Below, in pieces: positions 17,146-26,121 of a stretch of 64,000 bases of DNA. A program made the translations under genes and the position numbers. Under the pieces are notes generated by a model. The model was not told the origin of the DNA. It saw only the letters and a list, made by a program, of their open reading frames with translations, and did no database searches. Source of the DNA: Microbacterium testaceum StLB037 (GTDB lineage Bacteria; Actinomycetota; Actinomycetes; Actinomycetales; Microbacteriaceae); contig NC_015125.1 in assembly GCF_000202635.1 (NCBI RefSeq), forward strand, positions 434,001 to 498,000, given 5' to 3'. How positions within the stretch are numbered: position 1 is the first letter of the stretch; each line of letters starts with the position of its first letter.

Positions 17146-18294
17146 ATGACCGCCCCGCTCGAACCGTCCGCCGTGACGATCGAGCGCAGGGTGCACCGCC
17201 GGGGCTCGCACGCCTACGAGTGGCTGCGGCAGCGCGGCTGGGGGGCCGAGGGCGGGCTGCGCAGCGACGCGATGATCCACGCCGACGAGTTGCGGACCTC
17301 ATCCGTCGTCGCGCGGCGATTACGGACGAGTGCGCTCGGGCTGCAGTCGCTCGCCGCGAACACCAACCACGCCTTCTTCGTGCTCCAGATCGAGGGGAGC
17401 ACGGATGTGTTGTTCCGCGACGGCTCCGTCTCCCGGGTCGGTCCCCTGGGGTTCCTGTCCTGCGCCCTTCGTGACGTCGCGGCGATTCGCTCGCACGGTC
17501 CTGTTCGGCGCATCGAGGTGATCGCCGTCCTTCCGCTCTTCATCTCCACGTCCGCATCCTCGTCCGCTCATGTCCCCCACCCGTCGGCCCCGGGCGGCCT
17601 CGGGACGGGACTCCCCCCCCCCCCCCCCCCCCCGCCAGCGTGGGCACTGGTCACGTCTGTCGTCGACGTCATCCTGGGTTCGACGCTCACGTCGGACAGC
17701 GCCGCTGTCGCGCCCCTCGAGGCATCCCTTCTGCACGCCCTCACCGCACTCATGGTCGAGGCGCGCGGCGGCGTCACCGCGCAGAGGGCCACGCTCCTCT
17801 CGCGCGCGCAGGACATCATCCGGCGTCGCGTGACGCAATCGGACTTCACCGTGGAACAGCTCGCCGCATCGCTGAACGTCTCCAGCCGGTACCTGACGCA
17901 GATCTTCCGCGAAGCCGGCACCTCGCCCGGCCGGGCCATACGCGCCGCCCGCCTGTCCCAGGCGCAGCTCGTCCTTCACGGGGGTGCGTCGTCGGACCCC
18001 GCCGTTGTCGCGCGGGCCGCCGGCTTCTCGTCCGTCCGAGCGATGAAAGAGGCGTTCCGTCGCGCCGGCCAGCCCCTTCCTCTCCCTGCGGCCGTCCGGA
18101 CACCACCCGTCGCCGGACAGATCACGACCACGAGCCCACGAAGGACGAATCGAGAAGCCGCTGATCGCTGTGATTTGGACGGCGTATGCCGTTTGTCTTC
18201 CCGCGTCGACCGACGTCCACCCTCCGCAGCCCGTGGCCGCGCGTCACACGACGAAGCGTCCGTTCCGGATCGACACGTTCTGCGGGGTGGATGA
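17146..18294 (+). CDS. AraC-type transcriptional regulator with a 21-base poly-C tract
   Basis: 382 residues from the ATG at 17146, which has a GAGG site 8 bases upstream; an ATG at 17116 in the same frame is the alternative. The N-terminal half (about 1-150) resembles a ligand/dimerisation domain (FFVLQIEGSTDVLFRDG). An eight-proline stretch near residues 156-163 is encoded by 21 consecutive C. The double helix-turn-helix of the AraC family is at about 215-315 (FTVEQLAASLNVSSRYLTQIFREAGTSPGRAI and DPAVVARAAGFSSVRAMKEAFRRAG). As sequenced the frame is intact. Loss or gain of one C would stop translation near 17833 or 18164 and remove the DNA-binding domain. The 3' end overlaps the convergent M60 gene by 51 bases. 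It likely controls the neighbouring exported proteins. Confidence 0.85.
   Translation: MTAPLEPSAVTIERRVHRRGSHAYEWLRQRGWGAEGGLRSDAMIHADELRTSSVVARRLRTSALGLQSLAANTNHAFFVLQIEGSTDVLFRDGSVSRVGPLGFLSCALRDVAAIRSHGPVRRIEVIAVLPLFISTSASSSAHVPHPSAPGGLGTGLPPPPPPPPAWALVTSVVDVILGSTLTSDSAAVAPLEASLLHALTALMVEARGGVTAQRATLLSRAQDIIRRRVTQSDFTVEQLAASLNVSSRYLTQIFREAGTSPGRAIRAARLSQAQLVLHGGASSDPAVVARAAGFSSVRAMKEAFRRAGQPLPLPAAVRTPPVAGQITTTSPRRTNREAADRCDLDGVCRLSSRVDRRPPSAARGRASHDEASVPDRHVLRGG
17613..17633 (+). repeat. Homopolymer of 21 C inside the regulator gene
   Basis: Counted directly: 21 consecutive C between T at 17612 and G at 17634. The tract sits in the linker between the putative sensor and DNA-binding halves and encodes prolines in the intact frame. 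No other homopolymer close to this length occurs in the window. Read-length error in such tracts is common, so the exact count needs checking. Confidence 0.95.
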
Positions 18295-20541
18295 CAAGGT
18301 GCCCACCCGTTCGCCGTCCTGGTAGATCCGGACGCGCGAAGGCTCCGCGGCGTTCACACGGAGGCGATAACCCGACGACACCGCCACCCCGTTGAGAGCC
18401 GCCACGACCTTGTCGTGCGTGTCGTCGCCGTTCACCGTGACCGAGACGAGGGTCTGCCGTGCGGCGTTCTGCAGGATCACCTGGTAGTACAGCTTCCCCC
18501 GGAAGTAGTAGTCGTGGGGCGCGACGCCGGTCGAGGTGACGACGAGTCGCTTGCCGTCCTTACTCATGCCGATCCAGCCGGCCCGGATGTCGTAGATCCC
18601 GACGAACTCGAGCGCCGAGGTGACCGTGACGGGGACCGTCCGCCAGAGCGCCTCCGGCGTGGCATCCGGAGCCCGAAGAAGGGCGAGGACGCGCCCCTCC
18701 CGCGGGCCGACGTTCGCCGCGGACGATTCCCGACCCGCCACCGAACTCGGCGACCCGTCGAGGGTGGACAAGCCGGAGACGTCCCCGACAGAGGAGGTGG
18801 CTTCTCCCAGATACAGCGTGACGTTCCGCGCGGAGAGCACGCCCACCGGGAGGTTGTATCCCACCGTCCGCTCCCGGTGCGCATCTCGGGAGTCGATGGC
18901 CGTCCAGATCTGGTTCTGCAGCGCAGGGTAGGTCCCGAGTGAAGAAAGAACGGATGCCGCGATCGGAACGCCCCAGGCGGTGAAGAACGGCCCGAGGTCG
19001 CGGTCCGCCACCTGGGAGGCGATCTGCGCGAAGAGGTCCTTCTTCTCTTGATCGGTGGACGGCATCGCCAGACCCCGAATCCGGCGTACGCGGTAGGCCT
19101 GGCTCACAGCGGGATAAAAGCCCTCCCCGAACGACTGACGCAACTGGTCGAAGAGGAACAAGGGGTAGAAGGGGTCTTCGTCGGTCAGTTGCGAGAAGCT
19201 CCGGTCACCGACCGCCTGGGAGAAGTAGCGCGTGATGCGGTCTTTCGCCTCCGGCCACTGATCCAGCCGATGCTCGCCGGTCAGCCGCTGCTGCAGCGCG
19301 AGCGACGAGATGTTGACGGTGACCTCCCCCAGCCCCGACCACGTGTAGGCGGGTGTCTGGAAGGTGTGCCCGACCTCGTGCCACGTGCCCCAGTTGTCGG
19401 GAGTGGTGAGAAGAGCCTCGCTCGCGCCGGTGTCGACCTGGAAGCACAGCCACTGGTTCGTGGCGAACGCCCATCCGGCGCCTGAGTCCGGACCGGAGAA
19501 GTACACCCGGCCCGGATACTTGTGCGCGATGCCGACCGCGGCGTAGGTCAGACCGTAGACGTCGCAGGTGTATGACAGCACGCGGTCCAGGCGGAGGACG
19601 ACATCGGCCGGATCCCACGACACCCCACGCGTCCCCAGATCATCGACCACGCGGCGCTGGACATCGACGACGACACGGTCCCCGACCAGGCTCACCACGG
19701 GTGCCGACGTCCACGCCGCGAGCTGGTCGGCGAACTCTGTCGCAGTCGTCCGGTTCTTCACCCACACGGGATGAGGCGATCCCCCTGACAGCGACACCTC
19801 TGCCGCGGTCTCCGACGAGGTGTTCCTGACGAAGACGATGCCGTCCTGCGCGGCCGCCACGCTCTGCTGCCCTCGGGACAGCGACACCGTCTGGAGGTCC
19901 GTCGTCTGCCCGCTGTTGAAGCCGCGCCACGGCCCACGCGCGCCGATGAACAGCGACAGCGTGGCCGGGGCGTCGGCGTCCACGACCACGTCGATCACCT
20001 CGCCACGGGAGACGTGGCGCCCCGTGGGCTGGAGGTCGCTGTGCGCGAATCCGCGGTTCTCGAGGGTCATCACCTCGTCCTGGCTGCCGTGCGACAGGGC
20101 GATCACACGGGTCGAGGCGCCGTCCGCCGCGTGCATGACGACCGCGACGGGACGCACCTCGAAGGTCGCCGACGCGACACTCGCGGCGGAGCTGCCCGTC
20201 AGCGTGCCTATGCCGGAGGCGGCGTCGCTGCGGATCCGCAGCGACGTCTCATACACCCCCGCGCCATCGGTCACCCCCGAGGGCTGGTCGATCACTCCCC
20301 GGGACGGATCGTCCAGCGTGAGGGTGACGGGGTCACCGGGACGCGGCCGCCCGGCATCATCGCTCCTGGTCACCCGCACGGTGGTCGCCTCGTCGGGGTA
20401 CAGCCGAGAACGTTCCGTCACGACGGTGAGCGTCCCGGTCGGGCTGGCGACCGAGGAGGGCACCAGGACGGCAGATCCCATGACCGGCAGAGCCCACGCC
20501 CCGGCCGCAAGAACGCTCCGTCGCGTGGCATCCAGAGTCAT
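18244..20541 (-). CDS. Tat-exported M60 (enhancin-like) metallopeptidase with Ig-like and mucin-binding type domains
   Basis: ATG at 20539-20541 with GGAGGA 9 bases upstream; 765 residues. A twin-arginine signal (TRRSVLAAGAWALPV, residues 6-32) matches those of the two repeat proteins. An Ig-like domain follows (about 36-125). The gluzincin site is HEVGH at 388-392 with a downstream glutamate at 406 in GLGEVTVNI, the HExxHx(n)E signature of the M60 family. Residues about 640-740 (FVGIYDIRAGWIGMSKDGKRL through YRLRVNAAEPSRVRIYQDG) resemble the mucin/carbohydrate-binding domain that accompanies M60 enzymes. M60 enzymes cleave O-glycosylated mucin-like proteins; the substrate here is unknown. 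Probably secreted. An in-frame start at 20628 lacks a ribosome site. Confidence 0.88.
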   Translation of the reverse strand: MTLDATRRSVLAAGAWALPVMGSAVLVPSSVASPTGTLTVVTERSRLYPDEATTVRVTRSDDAGRPRPGDPVTLTLDDPSRGVIDQPSGVTDGAGVYETSLRIRSDAASGIGTLTGSSAASVASATFEVRPVAVVMHAADGASTRVIALSHGSQDEVMTLENRGFAHSDLQPTGRHVSRGEVIDVVVDADAPATLSLFIGARGPWRGFNSGQTTDLQTVSLSRGQQSVAAAQDGIVFVRNTSSETAAEVSLSGGSPHPVWVKNRTTATEFADQLAAWTSAPVVSLVGDRVVVDVQRRVVDDLGTRGVSWDPADVVLRLDRVLSYTCDVYGLTYAAVGIAHKYPGRVYFSGPDSGAGWAFATNQWLCFQVDTGASEALLTTPDNWGTWHEVGHTFQTPAYTWSGLGEVTVNISSLALQQRLTGEHRLDQWPEAKDRITRYFSQAVGDRSFSQLTDEDPFYPLFLFDQLRQSFGEGFYPAVSQAYRVRRIRGLAMPSTDQEKKDLFAQIASQVADRDLGPFFTAWGVPIAASVLSSLGTYPALQNQIWTAIDSRDAHRERTVGYNLPVGVLSARNVTLYLGEATSSVGDVSGLSTLDGSPSSVAGRESSAANVGPREGRVLALLRAPDATPEALWRTVPVTVTSALEFVGIYDIRAGWIGMSKDGKRLVVTSTGVAPHDYYFRGKLYYQVILQNAARQTLVSVTVNGDDTHDKVVAALNGVAVSSGYRLRVNAAEPSRVRIYQDGERVGTLSSTPQNVSIRNGRFVV

Positions 20542-20671
20542 CGTCGCGTGTCCTCCATGTCGGGCGCGCGCCGACAGATGAGTGGGCGCACGCCTCCGCA
20601 CGGTAGGACGTTCGGCGTTCGGTCTCACGCAGAGGACTGGGCTCTCCGCGAGGGTGAAGGCGTGGATGGAC

Positions 20672-21445
20672 TCAGCCGCAGGACCCGTCCCGTTGGAGAG
20701 CAGGGTCGTTCAGCACTCCACCGTCGATGGTGAACCCGGCCACCAGATCCTGGCCCTGCACCGTGGCGGACGTCAGCGTGAGGGCGGCCGGAAGGCGATC
20801 GGCGATGCACAGGCTCTGCGTGCCGAGGATCGAGTCGGCCACTCCCCCGAACTGCGCGCGAAGCGTGTCGGCGTCGATTCTGTTGCCGCCGAGCTCGAAG
20901 CCCGCGGGGGTCAGCGTGAGATCGCCGTTCGACGCACCCGGGGTCACGGAGACCCCGACGGGAATGCCGACGCCGAAGACCGACAGTTCGTTGGTGAGCG
21001 TCAGGTCGGGCGCCGCCATCTGCACCGTTCCCGAGGGGAAGCCGGGGATCTGGGAGAGCAGCGTGCGCAACTGATCCTGATCCAGCCGCACCGACGCCGT
21101 TCCTCCGTCCGCCGCAGTCCCGCCGGAAGTGGGCACACCCTGCATCTCGACGCGCACGTCGCCCGTGATGGGGCCCAGGGTGACGTCGTTCGACGTGATC
21201 GTGACGTCGTCGAGGCGCCCACCGAGCAACTGCGGGAGCACGATGCCGGCGACGCTCACATCGACGTTCTGATCCTCTGGGAGTCCCACGTTCTTCACGA
21301 CGAGCGAGCGCACCGTGCTGGCGACGACGGAACGGGCGATGAACTCGGCGGCGACCACCGCACCCCCCACCAGCACGAGGACCACGATGAGGATCGCGAT
21401 CCAGCGGCCGGTCTTGCGCGGGCGCGGGGCCGTGGCATCCGTCAT
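20672..21445 (-). CDS. DUF2993 / LmeA-like phospholipid-binding membrane-anchored protein
   Basis: 257 residues with one N-terminal membrane segment (about 15-37, WIAILIVVLVLVGGAVVAA), the rest predicted outside the membrane. The body shows the DUF2993 pattern: a SxVxNVGLPEDQNVDVSVAG region, GGRLDDVTITSNDVTLGPITGDVRVEMQGVP, and repeated beta-strand segments. The mycobacterial relative LmeA is a periplasmic phospholipid-binding protein involved in mannan maturation. ATG start lies 4 bases after the argS stop, so it is co-transcribed with argS. The insertion lies directly downstream. Confidence 0.8.
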   Translation of the reverse strand: MTDATAPRPRKTGRWIAILIVVLVLVGGAVVAAEFIARSVVASTVRSLVVKNVGLPEDQNVDVSVAGIVLPQLLGGRLDDVTITSNDVTLGPITGDVRVEMQGVPTSGGTAADGGTASVRLDQDQLRTLLSQIPGFPSGTVQMAAPDLTLTNELSVFGVGIPVGVSVTPGASNGDLTLTPAGFELGGNRIDADTLRAQFGGVADSILGTQSLCIADRLPAALTLTSATVQGQDLVAGFTIDGGVLNDPALQRDGSCG

Positions 21446-21449
21446 CCGC

Positions 21450-23114
<1,665 letters not shown>

Positions 23115-23153
23115 AGCCCTGCAATTCTAGGGCGCAGCGCCTGAGAGCCCGCG

Positions 23154-23963
23154 TCAGGCGATCTGCACCAGAGCTTCGTGGTCGTCGGGGGGCGTGGCAT
23201 CCGGGATCTCGTTCTCCAGGACCGCGTCGACGTGCAGACGTTCGAGGCCGACGTAACCGCCGTGATAGCTGAGGAAGGCGCAGTCGGCGGCGTCGCGACC
23301 CGTCGCGATGCGCACCAGCGAGCGACGATCGGCGAGCCGGGTCGCGTCGACGACGTACCAGGCGCCGTCGAGGTACGCCTCGGCGACGGCGTGGAAGTCC
23401 ATCGGCTCGAGGCCCGGGGCGAAGCAGGCGGCGTAGCGGGCGGGCATGTCCATCGCGCGCAGGAGGGCGATCACGACGTGCGCGTAGTCCCGGCAGACGC
23501 CCTGCCCGGTCATGAGGGTCGTCACGGCGCTGTCGGTTCCGAGGCTGAGGCCGGGCGTGTACGTCACGGTCGTGGCGACGAAGTTCGACACGGCCGCGAG
23601 CAGTTCGACACCGGCGAGACCGCGGAACTGCCGACGCGCCTGCGCGAACACCTCGTCGGACTGGCAGTACCGGCTCGGGCGCAGGTAGGTGATGGTCTCC
23701 AGATCACTCGTGCGCGGGGTCTGAGAGGCTCCCTGCACCACGGCGTCGTACCGCACGGCGAGCGGACCTTGCTCGGCCGTGAGGCGGTGGAGGCGACTCC
23801 CCGACTGGTCGACGATCTCGGTCGGGGTGTAGAGACGATCACCCTGCGAGAACGTCAGACTCTCGCTCGCCAGGGGGACGCCCTGGGCAGCGGTGATCTG
23901 GAAGATGAGGTCGACGGACGCCCCCAGATCGAGGTCGAGTTCAGCGGTCACCCGGCGCGGCAC
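23154..23963 (-). CDS. Transglutaminase-like cysteine peptidase-fold protein
   Basis: 269 residues. GTG start with GAGGA seven bases upstream. The transglutaminase-like core has Cys157 in GQGVCRDYAHVVIALLRAMDMPARY, His191 in DFHAVAEAYLDG and Asp206 in WYVVDATR, the expected Cys-His-Asp triad. An N-terminal beta-rich domain precedes it. No signal peptide is visible, so it is probably cytoplasmic. Such proteins are usually taken as peptidases or amide hydrolases; the substrate cannot be told. It precedes argS on the same strand by 39 bases. Confidence 0.85.
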   Translation of the reverse strand: MPRRVTAELDLDLGASVDLIFQITAAQGVPLASESLTFSQGDRLYTPTEIVDQSGSRLHRLTAEQGPLAVRYDAVVQGASQTPRTSDLETITYLRPSRYCQSDEVFAQARRQFRGLAGVELLAAVSNFVATTVTYTPGLSLGTDSAVTTLMTGQGVCRDYAHVVIALLRAMDMPARYAACFAPGLEPMDFHAVAEAYLDGAWYVVDATRLADRRSLVRIATGRDAADCAFLSYHGGYVGLERLHVDAVLENEIPDATPPDDHEALVQIA

Positions 23964-24017
23964 CGGGCAATCCTCGCATGTCCGAAGGGTGCTTCGGCCC
24001 GCGGCGCGTGAACCGGG

Positions 24018-24521
24018 TCAGCCGTCCTTCTTACCGGGGCCCCCGCCGGACCCCGGGCCTTGATCGTCCTTCCCCGGCCCCTTGCCTTTGCCGTTCCCAC
24101 CCGGGCCCTGATCGCCGGGGTTCGCCGGTTCCTCGTCGTCGGCTCCGCCGTCCTCCGAGATCGTCGGCTGCTCGTCCGGCATCGGCTCGGCCGTCGGCGT
24201 GGGGGTCGGCGTCGGCGTGGGGGTCGGCGTCGGCGTGGGTGTCAGCGACGACAGATCGGCGCGGACCGCGGCGATCCGACTCAGGATGCCATCGGCGTCG
24301 CCCGCGGACAGGGTGCCCGCGTCGCGGCGGGAGACGACCTCGGCCTCGAGCGCGTCGAGGGTTGAAAGAGCGGAGGCATAGTCGCCCGCCGAGGCCTGGT
24401 TCGCGACCATCTGCACGGTGCTCTGCCAGGCAGTGGGCTGGGCCTCCGGAGGCGTGCAGCCGGTGAGCGCGAGCGTCGCAGCGAGCGGCAGGCCGGCGGG
24501 GAGGAGAATGCGCCGCCTCAT
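24018..24521 (-). CDS. Lipoprotein with Thr-Pro repeat and glycine/lysine-rich tail
   Basis: 167 residues. The lipobox LALTGC gives a diacylglyceryl cysteine near residue 21. A helical segment (about 25-93) is followed by a Thr-Pro repeat of about 16 residues encoded by 18-bp DNA repeats, then an acidic and Gly/Lys/Pro-rich tail ending GPGKKDG. The Thr-Pro stretch could cross the wall or carry phospho-threonine. Its ATG overlaps the kinase stop in ATGA, so it is translationally coupled to the Ser/Thr kinase and is a candidate partner or substrate. Function unknown. Confidence 0.8.
   Translation of the reverse strand: MRRRILLPAGLPLAATLALTGCTPPEAQPTAWQSTVQMVANQASAGDYASALSTLDALEAEVVSRRDAGTLSAGDADGILSRIAAVRADLSSLTPTPTPTPTPTPTPTPTAEPMPDEQPTISEDGGADDEEPANPGDQGPGGNGKGKGPGKDDQGPGSGGGPGKKDG
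24193..24243 (-). repeat. 18-bp tandem repeat encoding Thr-Pro
   Basis: Almost three copies of an 18-base unit starting GTCGGCGTGGGG on the plus strand. It encodes the Thr-Pro stretch of the lipoprotein. Copy number may vary between strains. Confidence 0.75.
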
Positions 24522-25648
24522 GGCCCGACCTCCGTCCACAGCTCCCCGAGATGCTGGTCCAGCGGCGAGGGGAGCGCGGGGAGATCCGGTGCGGCGCTCG
24601 AGGGCGAGCCGGCCAGCGCGACGGCGGTCGCGATCCCTCCTCCCACGAGCAGGACGGCGAGGACGGATGCCACGACGAGCATCCGCCGTGACCGTCGCGG
24701 GCGTTCCTTCTCGAGGACACGCGTGGGGGTGGTCTCCTTCGGGAGGACCCGGGTCCGCGTTGCGCCTCCTCCGGACGGGACCGACGCTCCGGCCCCGGTG
24801 TGCCCGGCGAGCGGGCGGAGCGCGGCGATGAGGCCCGCGGCATCCGGTCGCTCCGCGGGGTTCGTGGCGGTCATCCGTTCGAGGACATCGCGCCACGGAC
24901 CCGGGAGGTGCGCGGGGATGTCGGGGGCGGCCACCAGGCGCGCGGCGAGCGCCTCGTGCGGGGTTCGTCCGGCGAACGGACGGCGGCCCGTCAGCGCCTC
25001 CAGCAGGACGAGGCCGAGCGAGTAGACGTCGCTCGCGGGAGCCGCCGGCATTCCCCGAGCCTGCTCCGGGCTCAGGTACGCGGCGGTGCCGACGACCGTC
25101 TCGGCTTTGGTGAGGCGGGTCGAGCCGACGAGCGACGCGATGCCGAAGTCAGCGAGCGTCGCGCGCGGTGTCTCACCGGCATGCGCACCCGGCCGCACGA
25201 GGATGTTGGAGGGCTTGACGTCGCGATGGACGATTCCGCGGGAGTGGATCACCGCGAAGGCCTCGGCGATCTCGGCTCCCGTACGTGCGACGTCGGGCTC
25301 GGCGATCGGTCCGCGCGCGATCAGATCGGCGAGCGTGGGGCCGGCGATGAGCTCCATCGACAGGTACGCCGGAGTCGAGGCCAGACGAGCGTCGTAGAGG
25401 GTGACGAGTGAGGGATGCGAGAGCGAGGCGAGCAGGCGGATCTCGGATCGGACGCGGGCGGCATCCTCCGGGTCAGCCCCCTCGCCGTCGATCACTTTGA
25501 GGGCGACCGTTCGACCGAGAGAGGTGTCGACCGCTTCATAGACGCGGGCGTAGCCCCCGCGACCGAGCACGCGGCCGAGGCGGTAGCGCCCGTCGAACAG
25601 GTCGTCGACGGGGGCGTCGTAGGGCGCGGTGGGCATCGATTCGGTCAT
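24518..25648 (-). CDS. Membrane-anchored serine/threonine protein kinase
   Basis: 376 residues. Kinase domain about 20-280: glycine loop LGRGGYARVYEA, ATP lysine K51, catalytic HRDVKPSN with D143, DFG with D167, and the activation segment LTKAETVVGTAAYLSPEQARG. A juxtamembrane linker leads to one membrane segment (about 322-346), and only about 30 residues lie outside, with no PASTA repeats. It is therefore a PknB-type kinase lacking a large sensor domain. ATG at 25646-25648 with GAGAAAG upstream. The downstream lipoprotein overlaps by 4 bases and may supply the outside function. Confidence 0.93.
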   Translation of the reverse strand: MTESMPTAPYDAPVDDLFDGRYRLGRVLGRGGYARVYEAVDTSLGRTVALKVIDGEGADPEDAARVRSEIRLLASLSHPSLVTLYDARLASTPAYLSMELIAGPTLADLIARGPIAEPDVARTGAEIAEAFAVIHSRGIVHRDVKPSNILVRPGAHAGETPRATLADFGIASLVGSTRLTKAETVVGTAAYLSPEQARGMPAAPASDVYSLGLVLLEALTGRRPFAGRTPHEALAARLVAAPDIPAHLPGPWRDVLERMTATNPAERPDAAGLIAALRPLAGHTGAGASVPSGGGATRTRVLPKETTPTRVLEKERPRRSRRMLVVASVLAVLLVGGGIATAVALAGSPSSAAPDLPALPSPLDQHLGELWTEVGP

Positions 25649-25682
25649 GATCGCTTTCTCGGGGCCGGTGACCCCGAGCGCA

Positions 25683-25937
25683 TCACACGAGGTCGTCGTT
25701 CGAGGAACGCGTCGTGGAGCGGGTGACCTGCGCTCCCCCGGCTCCTTCGGTCCGCGTGACGGTGTCGGTCTGGCGACGACGCGCGAGCAGGACGATCCCG
25801 ATGACGAAGACGACGAAACCCGCGCCCATCATGATGTACCCGATCATGCTGAGGTTCACGAAATCGTTCGGCAGGTTCACGGCGAAGGCGAGGATGGCGC
25901 CGATGACGAACAGCGCGATGCCGGCTCCGATGCTCAT
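25683..25937 (-). CDS. DUF6458-type small membrane protein
   Basis: 84 residues with two membrane segments (about 3-20 and 30-51), then a basic LARRRQ and a polar tail ending SSNDDLV. The opening MSIGAGIALFVIGAILAFAV and the GYIMMGAG motif are those of the DUF6458 family, common in actinobacteria and without known function. ATG at 25935-25937 with AAGGGG six bases upstream. It precedes the kinase gene by 34 bases. Confidence 0.8.
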   Translation of the reverse strand: MSIGAGIALFVIGAILAFAVNLPNDFVNLSMIGYIMMGAGFVVFVIGIVLLARRRQTDTVTRTEGAGGAQVTRSTTRSSNDDLV

Positions 25938-26121
25938 GGAAGACCCCTTTCGAGAGATGTTCCAGCATCCCAACCGGGCATGAATACGCCGGATGGTCTT
26001 GACAACGCCGTGCGCGGCGGGGTTCACCCGTCCGGCCCGGTCGGCGGGCGGGCGTGCGTGCCCGACGCGGTCCGACAGACTCTCGCCGGTGCCGGCCCCC
26101 GCGCGGCACGAGGAAGGCCCC

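Noticed and set aside
8592-20541. Sortase-anchored (LPxTG) or transmembrane wall attachment of the island proteins
   Set aside because: No LPxTG-like motif, hydrophobic tail or basic end is seen in the three exported proteins.
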